Positions 34,890-46,212 are shown, numbered from the stretch's first letter. The stretch: DNA of 64,000 bases from Agrypnia vestita (GCA_016648135.1 JADDOH010014730.1:1-64000), one strand, 5' to 3'. Notes: a model not told the origin generated them from the sequence alone. Made by a program: numbers and translations.

Positions 34890-35574
34890 ATTACTTATTA
34901 ACTTACCATCACGCCGTTTCCCCGTGGGGATAAGCAAAGAGGATAGAGCGCCACAGTATTCTGTACTGACATACAACTCTCGCCTCATCCACTTCATACA
35001 CCTTCGCATGCGAGCTCGCCGGTTGTTGAGGCTTCTAACGGGACCATCTTCCAGTATCTGGTTAATCTGATCATGCCACGTCTTCCACGGTCGTTCTAGC
35101 GTTCTCTTGTTCTAGCGCCATCAACACTTGCATTATATATCATTCTTACCATTCTTTCCTCATTCATTCGCTTAACATGCCCAAACCATTTGTGTGACCG
35201 TTTTTTAATTCTATTAATTATGCTAAGATCAACTTTAAATTCATTCTTAATATCTGCATTCTTTATACTCTATCATAAATTGATTTGCCACACATACGTC
35301 TGAGGGATCTCATCTCCACTGCATTCAATCTACTTTCTTTCCTCTTCTGCCAGCTCCAGGCTTCACAGTATTTAAATATTATATTATCATTGTTTCTGCT
35401 TTGGACTCTTAATTCTGGGGATACAATTATTTTAAGGAGTCTTTTTTGTATGTTTTTGTTATTTGTAAGTATTTTTCCCATATACGTTTTGTGAGTTCCT
35501 TCCCAAGAAGGTCTGCGAATGCTAATGTACTTTTTGTATTTCAAAAACATTAATTCTTCAAACGGTTTTCTCAT
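34890..35574 (-). pseudogene. LINE reverse-transcriptase C-terminal relic
   Basis: The open part (35574-35263) ends with WSWQKRKESRLNAVEMRSLR then RMCGKSIYDRV. Further along the minus strand come INRIKKRSHKWFGHVKRMN (about 35215-35160) and RPWKTWHDQINQILEDG (about 35090-35040). This is the normal order for the end of an arthropod non-LTR retrotransposon: W...xxxLNAxEMRxLRRxxG, then KWFGHVxRM, then GRPxKTWxDQI. Stops after YDRV and after GARTRER show it is dead. Confidence 0.85.
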
Positions 35575-35579
35575 TATAT

Positions 35580-36020
35580 AATACTTGTCTCGCTTATAGT
35601 TTTAATCAGCTTATTCGTAAAATAATTTTAAACATTAAATGACATCTATGATGTTAAAAGTAGCCTTTCTTACAATTGAAATTCTAAGCGACATCAGCGC
35701 CATCTCTGAATATCCTAATCAATGCTTTCATTTATTTGCAGTAATCGCCCTTTTGCCACCCCTGGCGCACGGAGAGCCGGGATAGAAAAAAACAGAATAG
35801 TGAGACTAAGCGCCACTAACGAATGCTTTGTTATGAAATAAATGTGCAGCGATCGCGAGCGGGGACAGTGTAATCAGCGCTGCGGATTGTTTTAAACATT
35901 GCGGGACGCGACTGTGACGGCAACTCCAAACATAAAGCGTTGTCACATTATTTTTTAACCCTAAGATTTCAAATTTAATTTAAAATACCCACGTTACGAC
36001 TAGGACATGCGTTACCAGTT
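35580..36020. other. Unique stretch with GC-richer part
   Basis: About 35745-35940 is balanced in composition (CCACCCCTGGCGCACGGAGA) and repeat-free; a possible conserved non-coding element. No frame. Confidence 0.35.
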
Positions 36021-36026
36021 TTCAGT

Positions 36027-36560
36027 AAGGCATTATTACTCCCTTTATATTAACTCTTGGCGACTGCTTTCTTGCTTGCCTGCTTGCCGTCGAAAAAACT
36101 TTGGATCGATTTTTGCCCCTTTTCCCGTGATCAAATCGAGCTGAAACTTTGCAAGCAGACTCGTGGCGACGATCAAGAAGATCTATCAAATTTTCGTTAT
36201 TAGAAATTTTAATGGTTTTTTCAAATTGGAATCATTCCAAAAGTTTGATTACCAACGGCGGCCTGATAATGTCACGGAATATTTAAAATTTGAATTACTC
36301 CGTCGGTAGGTATAATAGGTACTTCACTACGAATTTCGAAAATTTATGACAATTGGTTCACAGATGACAGCACACTTCGGTTTTTTGGGAAGAAATAAAA
36401 TAATAAAGAGATATTTTTAGAGATTTTTGACATAGATATTTGTCTAGACATGTTTCATTTTCAGTAAATCAATTATTTAATTACACAATGGTAAACTTAA
36501 GTTACAAAGAATGGGAGTAAAATAAAAACTTTGTTTTTATTGGTTAGTTTTTATTTTATT
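36027..36560 (+). repeat. Dispersed repeat family B, copy 2
   Basis: Starts TTACTCCCTTTATATTAACT, with AATCGAGCTGAAACTTTGCA and CTCGTGGCGACGATCAAGAA in the middle, and ends near GGGAGTAAAATAAAAACTTT. It carries a segment (CGGCCTGATAATGTCACGGA) also present in reverse at about 48.84 kb. Confidence 0.7.
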
Positions 36561-36589
36561 TTTTCATTTATACAGCAGATATATTACAA

Positions 36590-36670
36590 TCCCAATTATA
36601 ATAATTTCGTTGTCTGTCTGTCCGTCCGTCCATCTTTCTGTCCTTGTAACTTCTTTATAGTAATTTTTTT
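36590..36670 (-). repeat. CTGT/CCGT-rich dispersed repeat (family Y)
   Basis: TTTCGTTGTCTGTCTGTCCG and nearby bases are the reverse complement of sequence at 53150-53240 and resemble 24030-24085 (GAAGTTACGGGGAAAGACGG). It is a transposon-associated simple repeat common in insects. Confidence 0.55.
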
Positions 36671-37319
36671 TTACAATTCTTTTTTTAATCAAATAATTAA
36701 ATACTTATTACTTACGAACCGATATGTAAAAGTACGTCATTTTTGACAGGTTACAGCTAGTGATTATAATAATTAATTAAACCTATGTATTAACATTTTG
36801 ATATGATATTATATTCCCCATAATATGAGCAAATAGATCGAGCTTATGGGAGGACTATTTACAAGTCAAAAAGAACAAGTTTTCTGCGAGCGTTTAAAAT
36901 TTGAAACTCATCTCGCTCTTGTGGCAAAACCTTCAGTTTAACAGTTATTGTTGTGAAATGCAGTAATTGTGAGTCAGTCGCAAATCAGTTACTCACGATG
37001 TCTATTAAGTGTAGTGAAATAATACGACTTCGACACGAAACTGATTACTAGAAATATTCGCAACAGTAATTCATTCGGGCCAGAATCAAGAAGTGATCGT
37101 GCCGCGCTCCTCTAAGTGCATAGCGTAAAACCGCTGCAGTATCAATTGTTGCGGTATCAGATCTTGCAAAAGGACTCAATTTTTTTTGCAGTCCCAGACA
37201 GAAAGATATGGGTCAGGAAACATATCATTCATGTTGTAGCAATGCGCCCTGCAATAAATATATTTTCACGTGTCGCGGCTGCAGGAGGAATTTATGAAAA
37301 CGCTGGGATTTAATACAGG

Positions 37320-37870
37320 ATTAATTGAATACCGATTAATTAATTAAACTAACGTACAGAGTTGCATATCACTATTAAATGTAACGCTATTCCTTAAATT
37401 AAACTGTTTCGCAAATTTATCACTCGTAAATAGACACTTAATATTCATTTTAACACTTTATTCACTGTTCACTAGAATATTCCATCAATTTCAGCACTTA
37501 TTAATTTCGCTTCGAATTATTTTGCTACGTAAGAACTTTCTGGAATCGCTATCGAATTACCGCTCGCTTGGCATCACTGGCTTCTCGCAACTAGCCGCTA
37601 CCGCCTGACCCGCAGTTCGTAACTGCCTTCGCTTCTATTATCGCTGTCAACGCGCATGGGACAACAAATCACTCCTTACTCCCGTTTGTCGTATTTATAT
37701 TGGTTAAATGCTGTTATCTAGACGTTTCCAGTGTTTATTCGAAAGTTCTCGTAAATCCCAGATGTTCCTGGAACGTTACAGACGTCTCTCGAAAGTTGGA
37801 GGTAATTCCAGATCTTTCGGTAGTATTGTGCCAACTTCAAAGAACTGTCACTTAACAGAAGTGCGTGATT
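37320..37870. repeat. Dispersed repeat family C, diverged copy
   Basis: Shares with 43167-43979 and 46213-46827 the order CACTTTATTCACTGTTCACT, AATTATTTTGCT, TATTTATA.TGGT and TCTCGAAAGTT. It includes GAACTTTCTGGAA (37531-37543), a perfect three-unit heat-shock element. Confidence 0.5.
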
Positions 37871-38291
37871 CTTTTTAGCCTCATTACAATATATTTTGAA
37901 AAAAAAACACGCTTATATTTAAATGTTAAGATCAAATAAAAGTTGGGATGTGGGGAAAACGCCTACGCTTTTATTTAGAGAGTGAAGCAAACATTTTTTG
38001 TCCTTTTTAGTACCTACCCATATGAACGTGGTTTTTAAAAAAATATTTTTTTCATGTACCTAACATTTTTATTTTATTTATTTATGAATCTGTACTGAGA
38101 TGAAGAGCTTAATAGTTTTTACTCTTTTACTTTTTCTACTTTTTAGTCTTAATATTACCCAGCGTAAAATCACTTCAGTAAGAAACTGAGCTGATGTGAG
38201 CTTATTTATAAATTTCTCATAAAAAACTTTGATTAATTAATTATATCGGAATAATTGATTACTTACTGCCTTCGATATCTTCACATATATA

Positions 38292-38558
38292 TTATGTGGT
38301 GTATAAAAGCAAAAGCAGCAATATAAAAAAAAAGAACTTAGTTATTGGGGGTTACTTCTTTATAATGTATTGAATTTGAGATTTTATCCTTATTGAAAGC
38401 CTATACATTCAAATGAAAATCTAAATAACCTAGATATCCCACACATAAGACCTAGAATTCATGACTTTTTAATTAGTTATCCTCGGTGACTGCTTACAAA
38501 ATATTTTTTTTTTGGATATAGTTGCCTTTGCTTTTACATCCCACATATAATCTTATCG
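38292..38558. repeat. MITE family Z, copy 2
   Basis: TATGTGGTGTATAAAAGCAA at the left; TGCCTTTGCTTTTACATCCC then ACATA at the right; the same ATCCTCGGTGACT phrase before the right terminus as copy 1. Confidence 0.78.
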
Positions 38559-38689
38559 TTATTTGTTTGTGCAATTTTTCGGCATCTGGTCAACACATAT
38601 ATGAATATTTGCCAAGCAGGATCATGTATGTATCTTTAGTCTATTTGCCATTAAATTACAGAGAACACAATACATCTATTTGATTGTGC

Positions 38690-38990
38690 ACCGCGTGGTA
38701 ATGCCAAGCGATTACTTCAATTAACTCGATTGGTCAGCGTTTAGTTCAACGACAAACGATCAATGGCGGGTTATTAGATACGGCGAACACCTCCAGGTCT
38801 CTCTGAGCTCCTGGCCATTCTGAACACCTCCGCACCACTTATCGCCTCCCAGTACATTGTACATTGACAAGGCGGTGACGTCATGAAGACGTCATTGTGT
38901 AGAATATCTCGATCCATCCATGCTGACAATCGCCGCTTGTGTTTGCCTTTTGTGTGGGTGTAATTGAAATGAGCCGGTAATTATGCAAGA
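38690..38990. promoter_or_regulatory. Unique block with tandem CRE sites, candidate enhancer
   Basis: Balanced-composition, repeat-free sequence. A perfect TGACGTCA (38877-38884) is followed 3 bp later by GACGTCA (38888-38894). GAACACCTCC occurs twice (about 38784 and 38822). No coding frame. It looks regulatory by composition and site clustering, without proof. Confidence 0.4.
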
Positions 38991-38994
38991 AGTA

Positions 38995-40030
38995 GATACT
39001 TTCAATTAAAGAGCTAATTTAATTTTTTTTTAAATTATTTTCGCAAATTTTTCAAGAATCTCATAGAGCAGCAAGGGTGAACTTTTTTAATTTTGGGTCA
39101 AAATTTGAAAAAATTCATATTAATCACGGGTCAAGTACGTGAAATATCATTTAAACAATATTAATTATTAATATAGGTATTTGATTGTCTCATTAAGTAT
39201 TATCACTTTTGGCTCTACAACCCCTGGAGATGATTTTGCAATAATTTTATGTATTGTGAAAGATAAATTTAAATCAGCAATTTCAGAAAAAACTGAAGAA
39301 AATTAATGTCAGAAACGGTGGACTCATTCATATTATATTGTGTTCAGGTTAAAAATAACTAGTTTATATTTTAGATTGATTTCTCAATGCTTTTTTTGTG
39401 GTTATGACTAATTAATGTTAAAATGAAATTCAAACATAAAAACCGTCATTTTTGAGAGTATTATTTTAATTTCCTTACATTAAGATATTTGCTATATTAT
39501 GTCAATTAAATGTCAATAATTTAAGTAATCAAAATTAAATTTTTTCAATGATACTCATTTGTTAGCGAACAAATAAAAGATTGGTGTAATAATATTAATA
39601 ATACTTTAGTGACTGTTTGTTGTACAACATTACATGTGACACGGTAATACTTGGTACCCTTCTAGAAAGAAGATATCATAAAACTAACTACGATGTCACA
39701 AATACGTAACGGGTAGCATAAAACTAAAACGGTTGACTTTATCCGCATTATTTAGTATTGCACTCTCATATGAGCCGTAAAGTTTACTTTACGAGTATTC
39801 CGAGCAAAATTTGCAACGGATAGTTTAACTTTATTATACCGGCTAGATAACTTTTATATTTAGATGCATTTGGAAAAATCACTTAATATTATTTTTTATT
39901 AATAATCTTAATAAAAGCTACATAGGGACGTGGAAAGTGCAATGCAGGTCTTTGAAAGAAAAATTATAATATAAAATATAAAAATATAAAAAAGAAAAAT
40001 TAAAAAAAAAAAAAGAAAAAAAGAATATAT
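38995..40030. other. Gene-free AT-rich stretch
   Basis: Ends in an A-rich low-complexity tract at about 39960-40035. Nothing else is recognised. Confidence 0.4.
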
Positions 40031-40034
40031 ATAT

Positions 40035-40590
40035 ATTCAAGATAAATTAAAGATATCTCATAAAGACGAATATTTATTTATTTATTTTATTTTGGGGAAA
40101 ATAAACAGCAAATCAAAATATTAAAAAATATAAAATAATGGTTTTAAAATTATGCCAATTACAAATTTTTCACTATAGTAATTTAATTTAACATCGAGTC
40201 GAACGAGTGGGAAAGTAGATATGGAAGACTTTTTTTAATAGATGAAACATTCACCAAATCCATTCATGATAGACTACCACATCAATAAAATTTTTGTAAG
40301 TTGAAAATACGTATATTTATTATGCACACCTTGTTCCATATGTGTGTTGTATTTTTACTACCGCCACAAATGGCGGAAAAATGTGAAGCACTTAAAAATA
40401 TACAAAACTTTTGAAAATTTGATAGATGTGGTAGTCTATTGTGGGTGGAATTGATGAACGTTACACTGTGTAAAGTGATCACTTGAGTCAGCCATACAAT
40501 AGGTCGTATGCTCTATGGAAACTCAAAATAAAGACTTTAATACCTACTTTCTTATATAAAAAAGTACCTACGTCTCTATTATCTTTAATA
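40035..40590. repeat. Dispersed repeat family X, copy 4
   Basis: Left end AGATAAATTAAAGATATCTC with AAAGACGAA; right part TTGATAGATGTGGTAGTCTA and GTGTAAAGTGATCACTTGAG, closing with GTCTCTATTATCTTTAAT, an inverted match to the left end. Other sequence may be inserted within it. Confidence 0.6.
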
Positions 40591-40955
40591 TGTCTGGATT
40601 GATGATGTCCTCCAGGGGATAAAATCCAACATTATTTTCTTGAAAAATTTCAACACACTCAACGTATTCTGGAAAATTTATATTTGAAAAAAAAATAATG
40701 CCCAAAAACCTCCCGTACATAAAAAAATTACCACCGTGGTATGTACCGAAACTTATGCATGTCGGAGAACTGCGCTACCAATATCGTTATGCAAAGCAAT
40801 TAATCATGTATATTTTCACCTGTAAATGATAAATCTATTATTCTATTAACAAATAGATTTCAATTCTATATTATGCAATAAATTGCAAAAACCTTTGAAG
40901 AAAGCTAGATGACGTCAGCATAAATCGATATTTTTTTATTAAATCTTTGTAAATA

Positions 40956-41799
40956 TTAGGTGTACCCATAAGTAATCAATTATTTTTAGTGTGAAATGTT
41001 TGCTTCAGTCTAACTCAGAATCCCAAACTGAGTATCCAGGAAAGAGCACTCTTCAGGCTACTTGGTCAACAGTTCAAAGACACCTTCACGAAATCGGGAA
41101 GGTTTGCAGACAGGATATGTGGGTTCCACATCTATTGTCGGAGATGAATAAAGATCAAGGTGTACAATTTGCACATTTCTTTTGTGCAGAGAAAGAAGTG
41201 ATCCATTTTTACGAAGGATTGTTACTAGTGACGAGAAATAGGTCTTGTACAACAACAACAAGCGTTAAAAATGGTTTTCTTCAAATCAACCAGCCGTACC
41301 TACTCCAAAACCATCCCTCACTTTAAAGAAGGTGTTATTGTGCGTTTGGTGGGACTGTGGTGGCATAATTCATTTTGAACTATTGAAACCGGGAGTAACA
41401 GTTAGGGCTGAATTGTATTGCCAACAATTGGATAGATTGCACAACCAATTGTTGGTAAAACGACCAGGTCTGGTCAGCAGAAAAGGGGTAATATTGCAAC
41501 ATGATAATGCCCGGCCGCATGCAGCAAGATTAGCCCAAAAAAAAATAATGCAGCTAAACTGGGAGGTTTTACCATATCCCCCATGTTTCCCAGACAGCAC
41601 CATCCGATTTTTATTTATTCCGGTCCATGGAACACTACCCGAAGAATAAAATTTTTAAAAATTTCGATAATGTTCAAACTTACCTAGAAGCATATTTTTC
41701 TTCAAAGAATACTACATAATAAATACATTAAAAATAAAATTAAATGTGTAAATTTTTTTTGTTGCTACTTAAATAATTGATGTGGGTACGTACACCTAT
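40956..41799 (+). mobile_element. Internally deleted, diverged mariner
   Basis: The left end TTAGGTGTACCCATAAGTAA and the reverse-complemented right end (ATAGGTGTACGTACCCACAT) both lead into ATCAATTATTT. TA lies at 40954-40955 and 41800-41801. The element is about 840 bp, some 450 bp shorter than a full mariner, because the N-terminal coding part is missing. Its ends and protein differ from the mariners at 3.8 and 24.8 kb, so it is a separate and older lineage. Confidence 0.85.
40997..41720 (+). pseudogene. mariner transposase pseudogene, second lineage
   Basis: The first frame holds STVQRHLHEIGKV and WVPHLLSE, the linker signature. A frame change follows, so the first catalytic block (TSDEK, then a stop where Trp is expected) is in another frame near 41230. 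The frame at 41332-41649 has LLCVWWDCGGIIHFELLKPG and the second catalytic Asp in QHDNARPHAARLA. The third block (APSDFYLF) is again displaced by a frameshift near 41600. The N-terminal helix-turn-helix domains are deleted. Clearly dead. Confidence 0.9.
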
Positions 41800-41801
41800 T
41801 A

Positions 41802-42640
41802 TTTAAAAAACATTAAATGCTTTTCAAATTTGTAAATTTTTTTACAATTTAAATCATTGAAGTTTGCAGTCAAAATACATAAAAATACTCCTGATAAAAG
41901 CCTTTGAAGACTTCGACTGAAAATTAATTTGTTTTATTATATTTTTTATTCATTTTTATAAAATTAAGCATTATTTCTTTACCACATCAAGTTAAATTTA
42001 CTTTTCTCGAATATAACGCATAATATAGGTACAATATGTTATATAGCTTACTATACGACAACTGTCCTTTTTTGCCTTAATGAAATAAACCTGTCAATCG
42101 GAGGACTAGCGTTCAACCTCTGGACTGTCTGGGTCGTATTTAAATTATTTAACATATTAAAAAATTAAAGCCTTCCTTTAGTAGTTCTAGACCTGTACTT
42201 TCTCACATCGTGCCGCACTGCGAAATCGTAAAATCTTCAACAGCCTTCGTTGGGTTAACACCTTTATTCATACATAAGTATTGTCCTGCAGATTTCCTAA
42301 ACACATCTACAATTTCATTAATTGATTAATTTAAATAGTTCATAAAATCCCAAATCCAGAAGAACCACGCATTAACGAGTAATTGCAAGGCTCCGCATGA
42401 GTCTAGAATATTTTGTAAATAATTTGGAAGAACTCGAAGTTAATGTAAAACTTTTTATCAATTTCAATGTACTCAAATGTAAAAATATTGAAGCTAATAT
42501 CATTACCTTTGTGATAGAGAAATTAAAATATGAAAAAAGATTCCAAACGTCTTTACTCTATTCATTATTGATATTAATCTTAGATACCTAAGCCAAAGAA
42601 ACCGAAAACAGTCAATCACAAGAGAGAGCTGTTTGAAAAT
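41802..42640. other. Gene-free stretch
   Basis: AT-rich; the 64-codon frame at 42397-42591 is unrecognised. Confidence 0.35.
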
Positions 42641-42645
42641 GGTTA

Positions 42646-42850
42646 TCCTTCTTCTTCTTCTCGTGCCCTGTCCGTTTACCGGACGTTGGCTACGCGGACT
42701 TTGTTTACTGCGGCCCGAAACAGCTCCACAGTAGACTGGCCAAACACCACTGTCTCAAGTTTTTCCGCCGTGAAGTCCTCCTTCTTCCAGGGCCCCGACT
42801 TCCGGCAAACTTTCCCTGCGTTATGAGATGCAATATCTCGTATGGTTATC
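42646..42850 (-). pseudogene. RTE-like LINE reverse-transcriptase C-terminus, truncated
   Basis: The minus strand encodes EILHLITQGKFAGSRGPGRR, then SRRKNLRQW, then after a frameshift STVELFRAAVNKVRVANVR and a stop. Arthropod RTE/CR1-like elements end in ILxLIxQGKxxGxRxxGRRRxSWLxNLRxWxG.xSxELFRAAxxKVxIAxxxxNxR. The stop is near the normal C-terminus. Only the last ~65 codons remain. A CTTCTT tract lies just downstream on this strand. Confidence 0.85.
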
Positions 42851-42944
42851 CTAGTATAATCGAAATATCACACAAGAATATTTTTTTTAAAAAAGTCTTT
42901 CATAATGCATGTACCTACTCTTCGCGAAAACTTATATTTAAACA

Positions 42945-43105
42945 AGGTGAATCGTGGAACGTGCCAAATATATAACATACATACATCTTCAAAAATCGGT
43001 GGATATGGTGGTCAATCATGTATGGAATTGGTGATTGTTAAATCACGTAAAGTGATATCTTAACCCAGACGTAGCCCTATAAACATCCAAAGAATTTCTT
43101 ACTTA
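42945..43105. repeat. Dispersed repeat family X, partial copy
   Basis: AACAAGGTGAATCGTGGAAC, GGTGGATATGGTGGTCAATC and CACGTAAAGTGATATCTTAA match the right part of copies at 2.9, 40.4 and 50.25 kb. Confidence 0.55.
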
Positions 43106-43199
43106 TTTTCCTAAACAAATATCTTTACGAGTATTTCTATGAAACATCTATAATATATCTTCATATTGTCACGGATCCTGGCATTGGGAGACAAACGAG

Positions 43200-43412
43200 A
43201 ATATATTTTTTTTTTGTTGAGAACTTCAGAAATAATATTTAAAATATATTTTAAAAATAATTTAGAAATCCAAAACAAAAGACATCATTCATTTTGATAT
43301 TTTGACATATATAAAACACCCTGACGATGGAAAAGTTTTCCGAAACATGTAGGTGTAATTAATCAAATATAAGTACATTAAAACAATTAATGATTTTTTT
43401 TTGACAAATGAA
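43200..43412 (+). mobile_element. Hammerhead-bearing insertion (PLE-type, non-coding) inside repeat C
   Basis: Compared with the uninterrupted copy at 46.2 kb (GATACAAATGAGAACACTGG), this locus reads GACAAACGAGA, about 205 bp, then GACAAATGAAAACACTGG. The flanks therefore look like an imperfect duplication of about 10 bp around the insert. The insert carries one hammerhead motif and matches 56570-56760 over most of its length (shared CATTTTGATATTTTGA before, TTAATCAAATA after). It has no coding part. Confidence 0.68.
43314..43357 (+). ncRNA. Hammerhead ribozyme motif, all helices present
   Basis: AACACC, CTGACGA (43321-43327), T, helix II GGAAA/TTTCC (extendable by A:T pairs around a small loop), GAAA (43342-43345), palindrome ACATGT, A (triplet GTA), GGTGT. 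Helix I pairs ACACC with GGTGT exactly. The core is canonical apart from the extra T before helix II. Confidence 0.78.
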
Positions 43413-43979
43413 AACACTGGAATTAATTAGCGATTTATTAATTAACGATTAATTAGTTATTCTTTAAATCACACTATTTTGTTATTAATAATCACGTCAA
43501 TGAACACTTTATTTATCACTTGCTAGAAAATTCCGTTCAAACTATGGCACCTTATTTAAATCGCCAGTTAGGTATTCCACTCGATTATTTTGCTCGATAT
43601 CTATCGTTCTGACTGGCCACCCCGGCCGTCGTTTTGCAGCACCGGGCACCGATAGAAATGTCAAAACAAGACGTAGTCCCGATATTTATACCCAAACGGT
43701 GTTTCTTTGAACTATAGAGAAGATTATTTTCTTTTCTAATGTTTGGGAGAAGATTGCATCGCTTCTAGGCTATTGTAGTAATTTTTAGACGTTTCTCGAA
43801 AGTTACAGATAATTGCAGACTGTTCTAGAGACTTCCATAGTGACATTACAAGGGAGTCGACAGTGCGCAATTCTTCTGCTTGCCATTCCGTGAAAATATT
43901 ATTATATTTAAATAAGAATTGGTTGAACTCCAGGATTCGCTAATAACTTATTTACCCAAGTCTGTCGCAGGATAGCAGG

Positions 43980-44755
43980 AAGGCGGGGAGAGCGGGGTGC
44001 TTCAGGTTTCGGGGCACTGCGCACCTTACATTATGTCCAACCTGCGATCTGGCCATAAACAAATTTATTGCTATTTTATGTCGCCCTGGTTGAACGAGCT
44101 TTAGTTACTTTGGGTCTACTGATATGGGAGGCCGGATTTTTAATTATTGTTTGATGTTCAAAACTACTTGGTGTTATCTCTGTTTACGCATAAGCATAAT
44201 TTAATACAAGCAACGTTTTATACAGTGTAGCAAGACTTTTTTATTCATGCGTGAGAAATTAATTTTATTTTGCTTTTTAATTAAACTACAGGCCACGAAG
44301 ATTAATTACTTTAGCGACCTATATCCCGTTGAAGGAAACAAACTCAGATGAGTATTAAAAAAGTGTAAATTTGAATTAATATTTTTTTAAATAGATAAAA
44401 CCCATTTAATGCCTAAGACACACATCATATCACCGGTCACCTTTACTTTTGTTTGAAAAAATATTGACTTGGTTACTCAGTTCAGTGAATAAAATTAAAA
44501 TAAAAATTTCCCTGGAACCTAAGTCTCCCCATGATAGGCGGGAATGCTCACTATTGCACTACCGATATAAAATATACGTTTATGAATCCCTTTATTAACA
44601 TTAGTTTGTTACAATATTCATCACGGATACCTAAATATTTTTCCAATAAAATAAGATACTTACCAGCATTAAAATTTGACGTTAGGATACCTAAATAAAA
44701 AGGTATACAGTAGGTACAAAATATAAATCAATACATTTTATCCTTACACAAAATG
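43980..44755. other. Gene-free unique stretch
   Basis: GC-richer from about 43975 to 44140, otherwise AT-rich. Nothing recognised. Confidence 0.35.
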
Positions 44756-44764
44756 TCAGCATTG

Positions 44765-44765
<1 letters not shown>

Positions 44766-44794
<29 letters not shown>
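44766..44794. repeat. (TA)n microsatellite
   Basis: About 29 bp of uninterrupted TA. Confidence 0.95.
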
Positions 44795-44798
<4 letters not shown>

Positions 44799-44910
44799 AT
44801 TTTAGTAAATGGACTAGATAGATTAGTTTGGCTGAGCTGGCACAGTTTGCCAGATGTACCGGGATCAAATTTAGTTGGATCCAAAATAATTTTGATTTTA
44901 TAATAATTTT

Positions 44911-44948
44911 GGAGGTGCCTGATATCGATTCCGGTATCAGGCACCTCC
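44911..44948. repeat. Strong perfect hairpin
   Basis: GGAGGTGCCTGATA (44911-44924) and TATCAGGCACCTCC (44935-44948) are exact complements. The 10-nt centre TCGATTCCGG can add about three more pairs. It is the most GC-rich hairpin of its size here and has no family mate in the window. Confidence 0.8.
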
Positions 44949-44949
44949 A

Positions 44950-45780
44950 GTTAATGTAAAGATAATAACAACGATATGAAATAAACCAATTCGATGCTGA
45001 AATATATTTAATCTGTGAATACATTGTTTGATTCTACCAATTTTTAATTTTCAGTTCTATTGACTTTATTGTCATTATTTTTATTTTACATAAAGAGAAA
45101 TTGACATCAGATTCCAATTAACATCATGAATTTTTGGACATTGGACGATAAACGATTCTCGAGACTTTGGCGACACCAGTAATAAAAATAGCCTGAATTA
45201 CTAAACGCGGCCTAAGTGAAGTGAGTCGTATAAGAATATGGTTGACGTGGTCACGACTTCAAGAACAGGCGGAGGTATTGAGGTACAAATAATTTAATGG
45301 AAAGCTTTCCTGCTTCCTTTTCCTTTGCCGACTTTTAACGGCGGTGACTTTAAAGGTTTTTTTATTTATTCTGAACGAGTCATCAAAAGTTAATTATTTT
45401 AATTCATATGCAGTTTTATGATATTTAACAAATGCATTTCGCCTGTCAAATCACCACCCTGATTTAAATAAGTACCTACCTATATAATTAATCATTTGAG
45501 ATTTTTCAGTTTTTGCAGTAAAATACCTACATATGTAGTTAACTACAGAGTATCTGCATACTTTGTATATTGCTCTTAGTAGTAGCAGTGGAGGAGGCAC
45601 GTTATCTTGCAGAATTGTGTGAATTTTACATTGCCAAATCTTTCATGATAAGCACTTATATTATTAACTACATATATAAATACAATGCAAGTAAAATTAT
45701 GTGCTCAATACCTGAATTGATTATTTATATAAAATTAGTAAAAATTAACTTTGTTTTCACCACATTTGTACTGAAAAATA
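44950..45780. other. Gene-free unique stretch
   Basis: A balanced-composition part lies at 45150-45300 (AAACGCGGCCTAAGTGAAGT). No coding signal; the 103-codon frame at 45570-45881 is AT-driven and overlaps a hammerhead relic. Confidence 0.35.
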
Positions 45781-45822
45781 TCAACATGTTTCAAAGCCCA
45801 TGGCACCTTCGTCACGATAAAT
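45781..45822 (-). ncRNA. Hammerhead-like motif with one core change
   Basis: Minus strand: TTATC, GTGACGA (C3 changed to G), A, an imperfect helix II region, GAAA, palindrome ACATGT, T, GATAT. Helix I still pairs TATC with GATA. The C3 change should abolish cleavage unless compensated. Confidence 0.5.
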
Positions 45823-45964
45823 CGAAGTATAGACAATCAAAATATAAAAATTGTATATGGATAATCAATAATAATAAATGAAGAATATATGAATAATATG
45901 TGAAGAATTGATTATTTATATGTTTATTTAAGATCAATTGGGGTGTGATTTGAAAATAAACATT

Positions 45965-46090
45965 TTTTTTTAATTCAGGTGCGAGCATGGAGTAGATATG
46001 CGTAACATCAATATTCTTACAAGAAAATAGGACAAACTCACTTGTCTCCTGGAATGTGGCTTGTCTCCTGGAACGGAATAGATTACCACC
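45965..46090 (-). repeat. Degraded SINE (family 1)
   Basis: ATCAATATTCTTAC and AATAGGACAAACTCACTTGT match the body of family-1 SINEs; the tRNA-like head is scrambled by an internal duplication of TGGCTTGTCTCCTGGAA. Confidence 0.5.
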
Positions 46091-46212
46091 GACCGCTCTT
46101 AATTGCAATATTATTCTTTAAGGTTATTCCGCTACAAAAATAAATAATAACTTACTTCCGCATTTTTTAAGATTGTTATTTAGGGTTAATCTGTCAGATT
46201 ACTTTATTATAT

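Larger units (their letters stand above)
43167..43979. repeat. Dispersed repeat family C (solo-LTR-like), interrupted
   Basis: Begins TTGTCACGGATCCTGGCATT and may end at CTGTCGCA (43972-43979); the related 46.2-kb copy begins TTATCACGGTTCGTGCCTTT and has a similar CTGTCGCA at its end. TG...CA ends and about 600 bp after removing the insert would suit a solo LTR, but I find no clear target duplication. A hammerhead-bearing insertion splits it at about 43200-43408. Confidence 0.45.
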
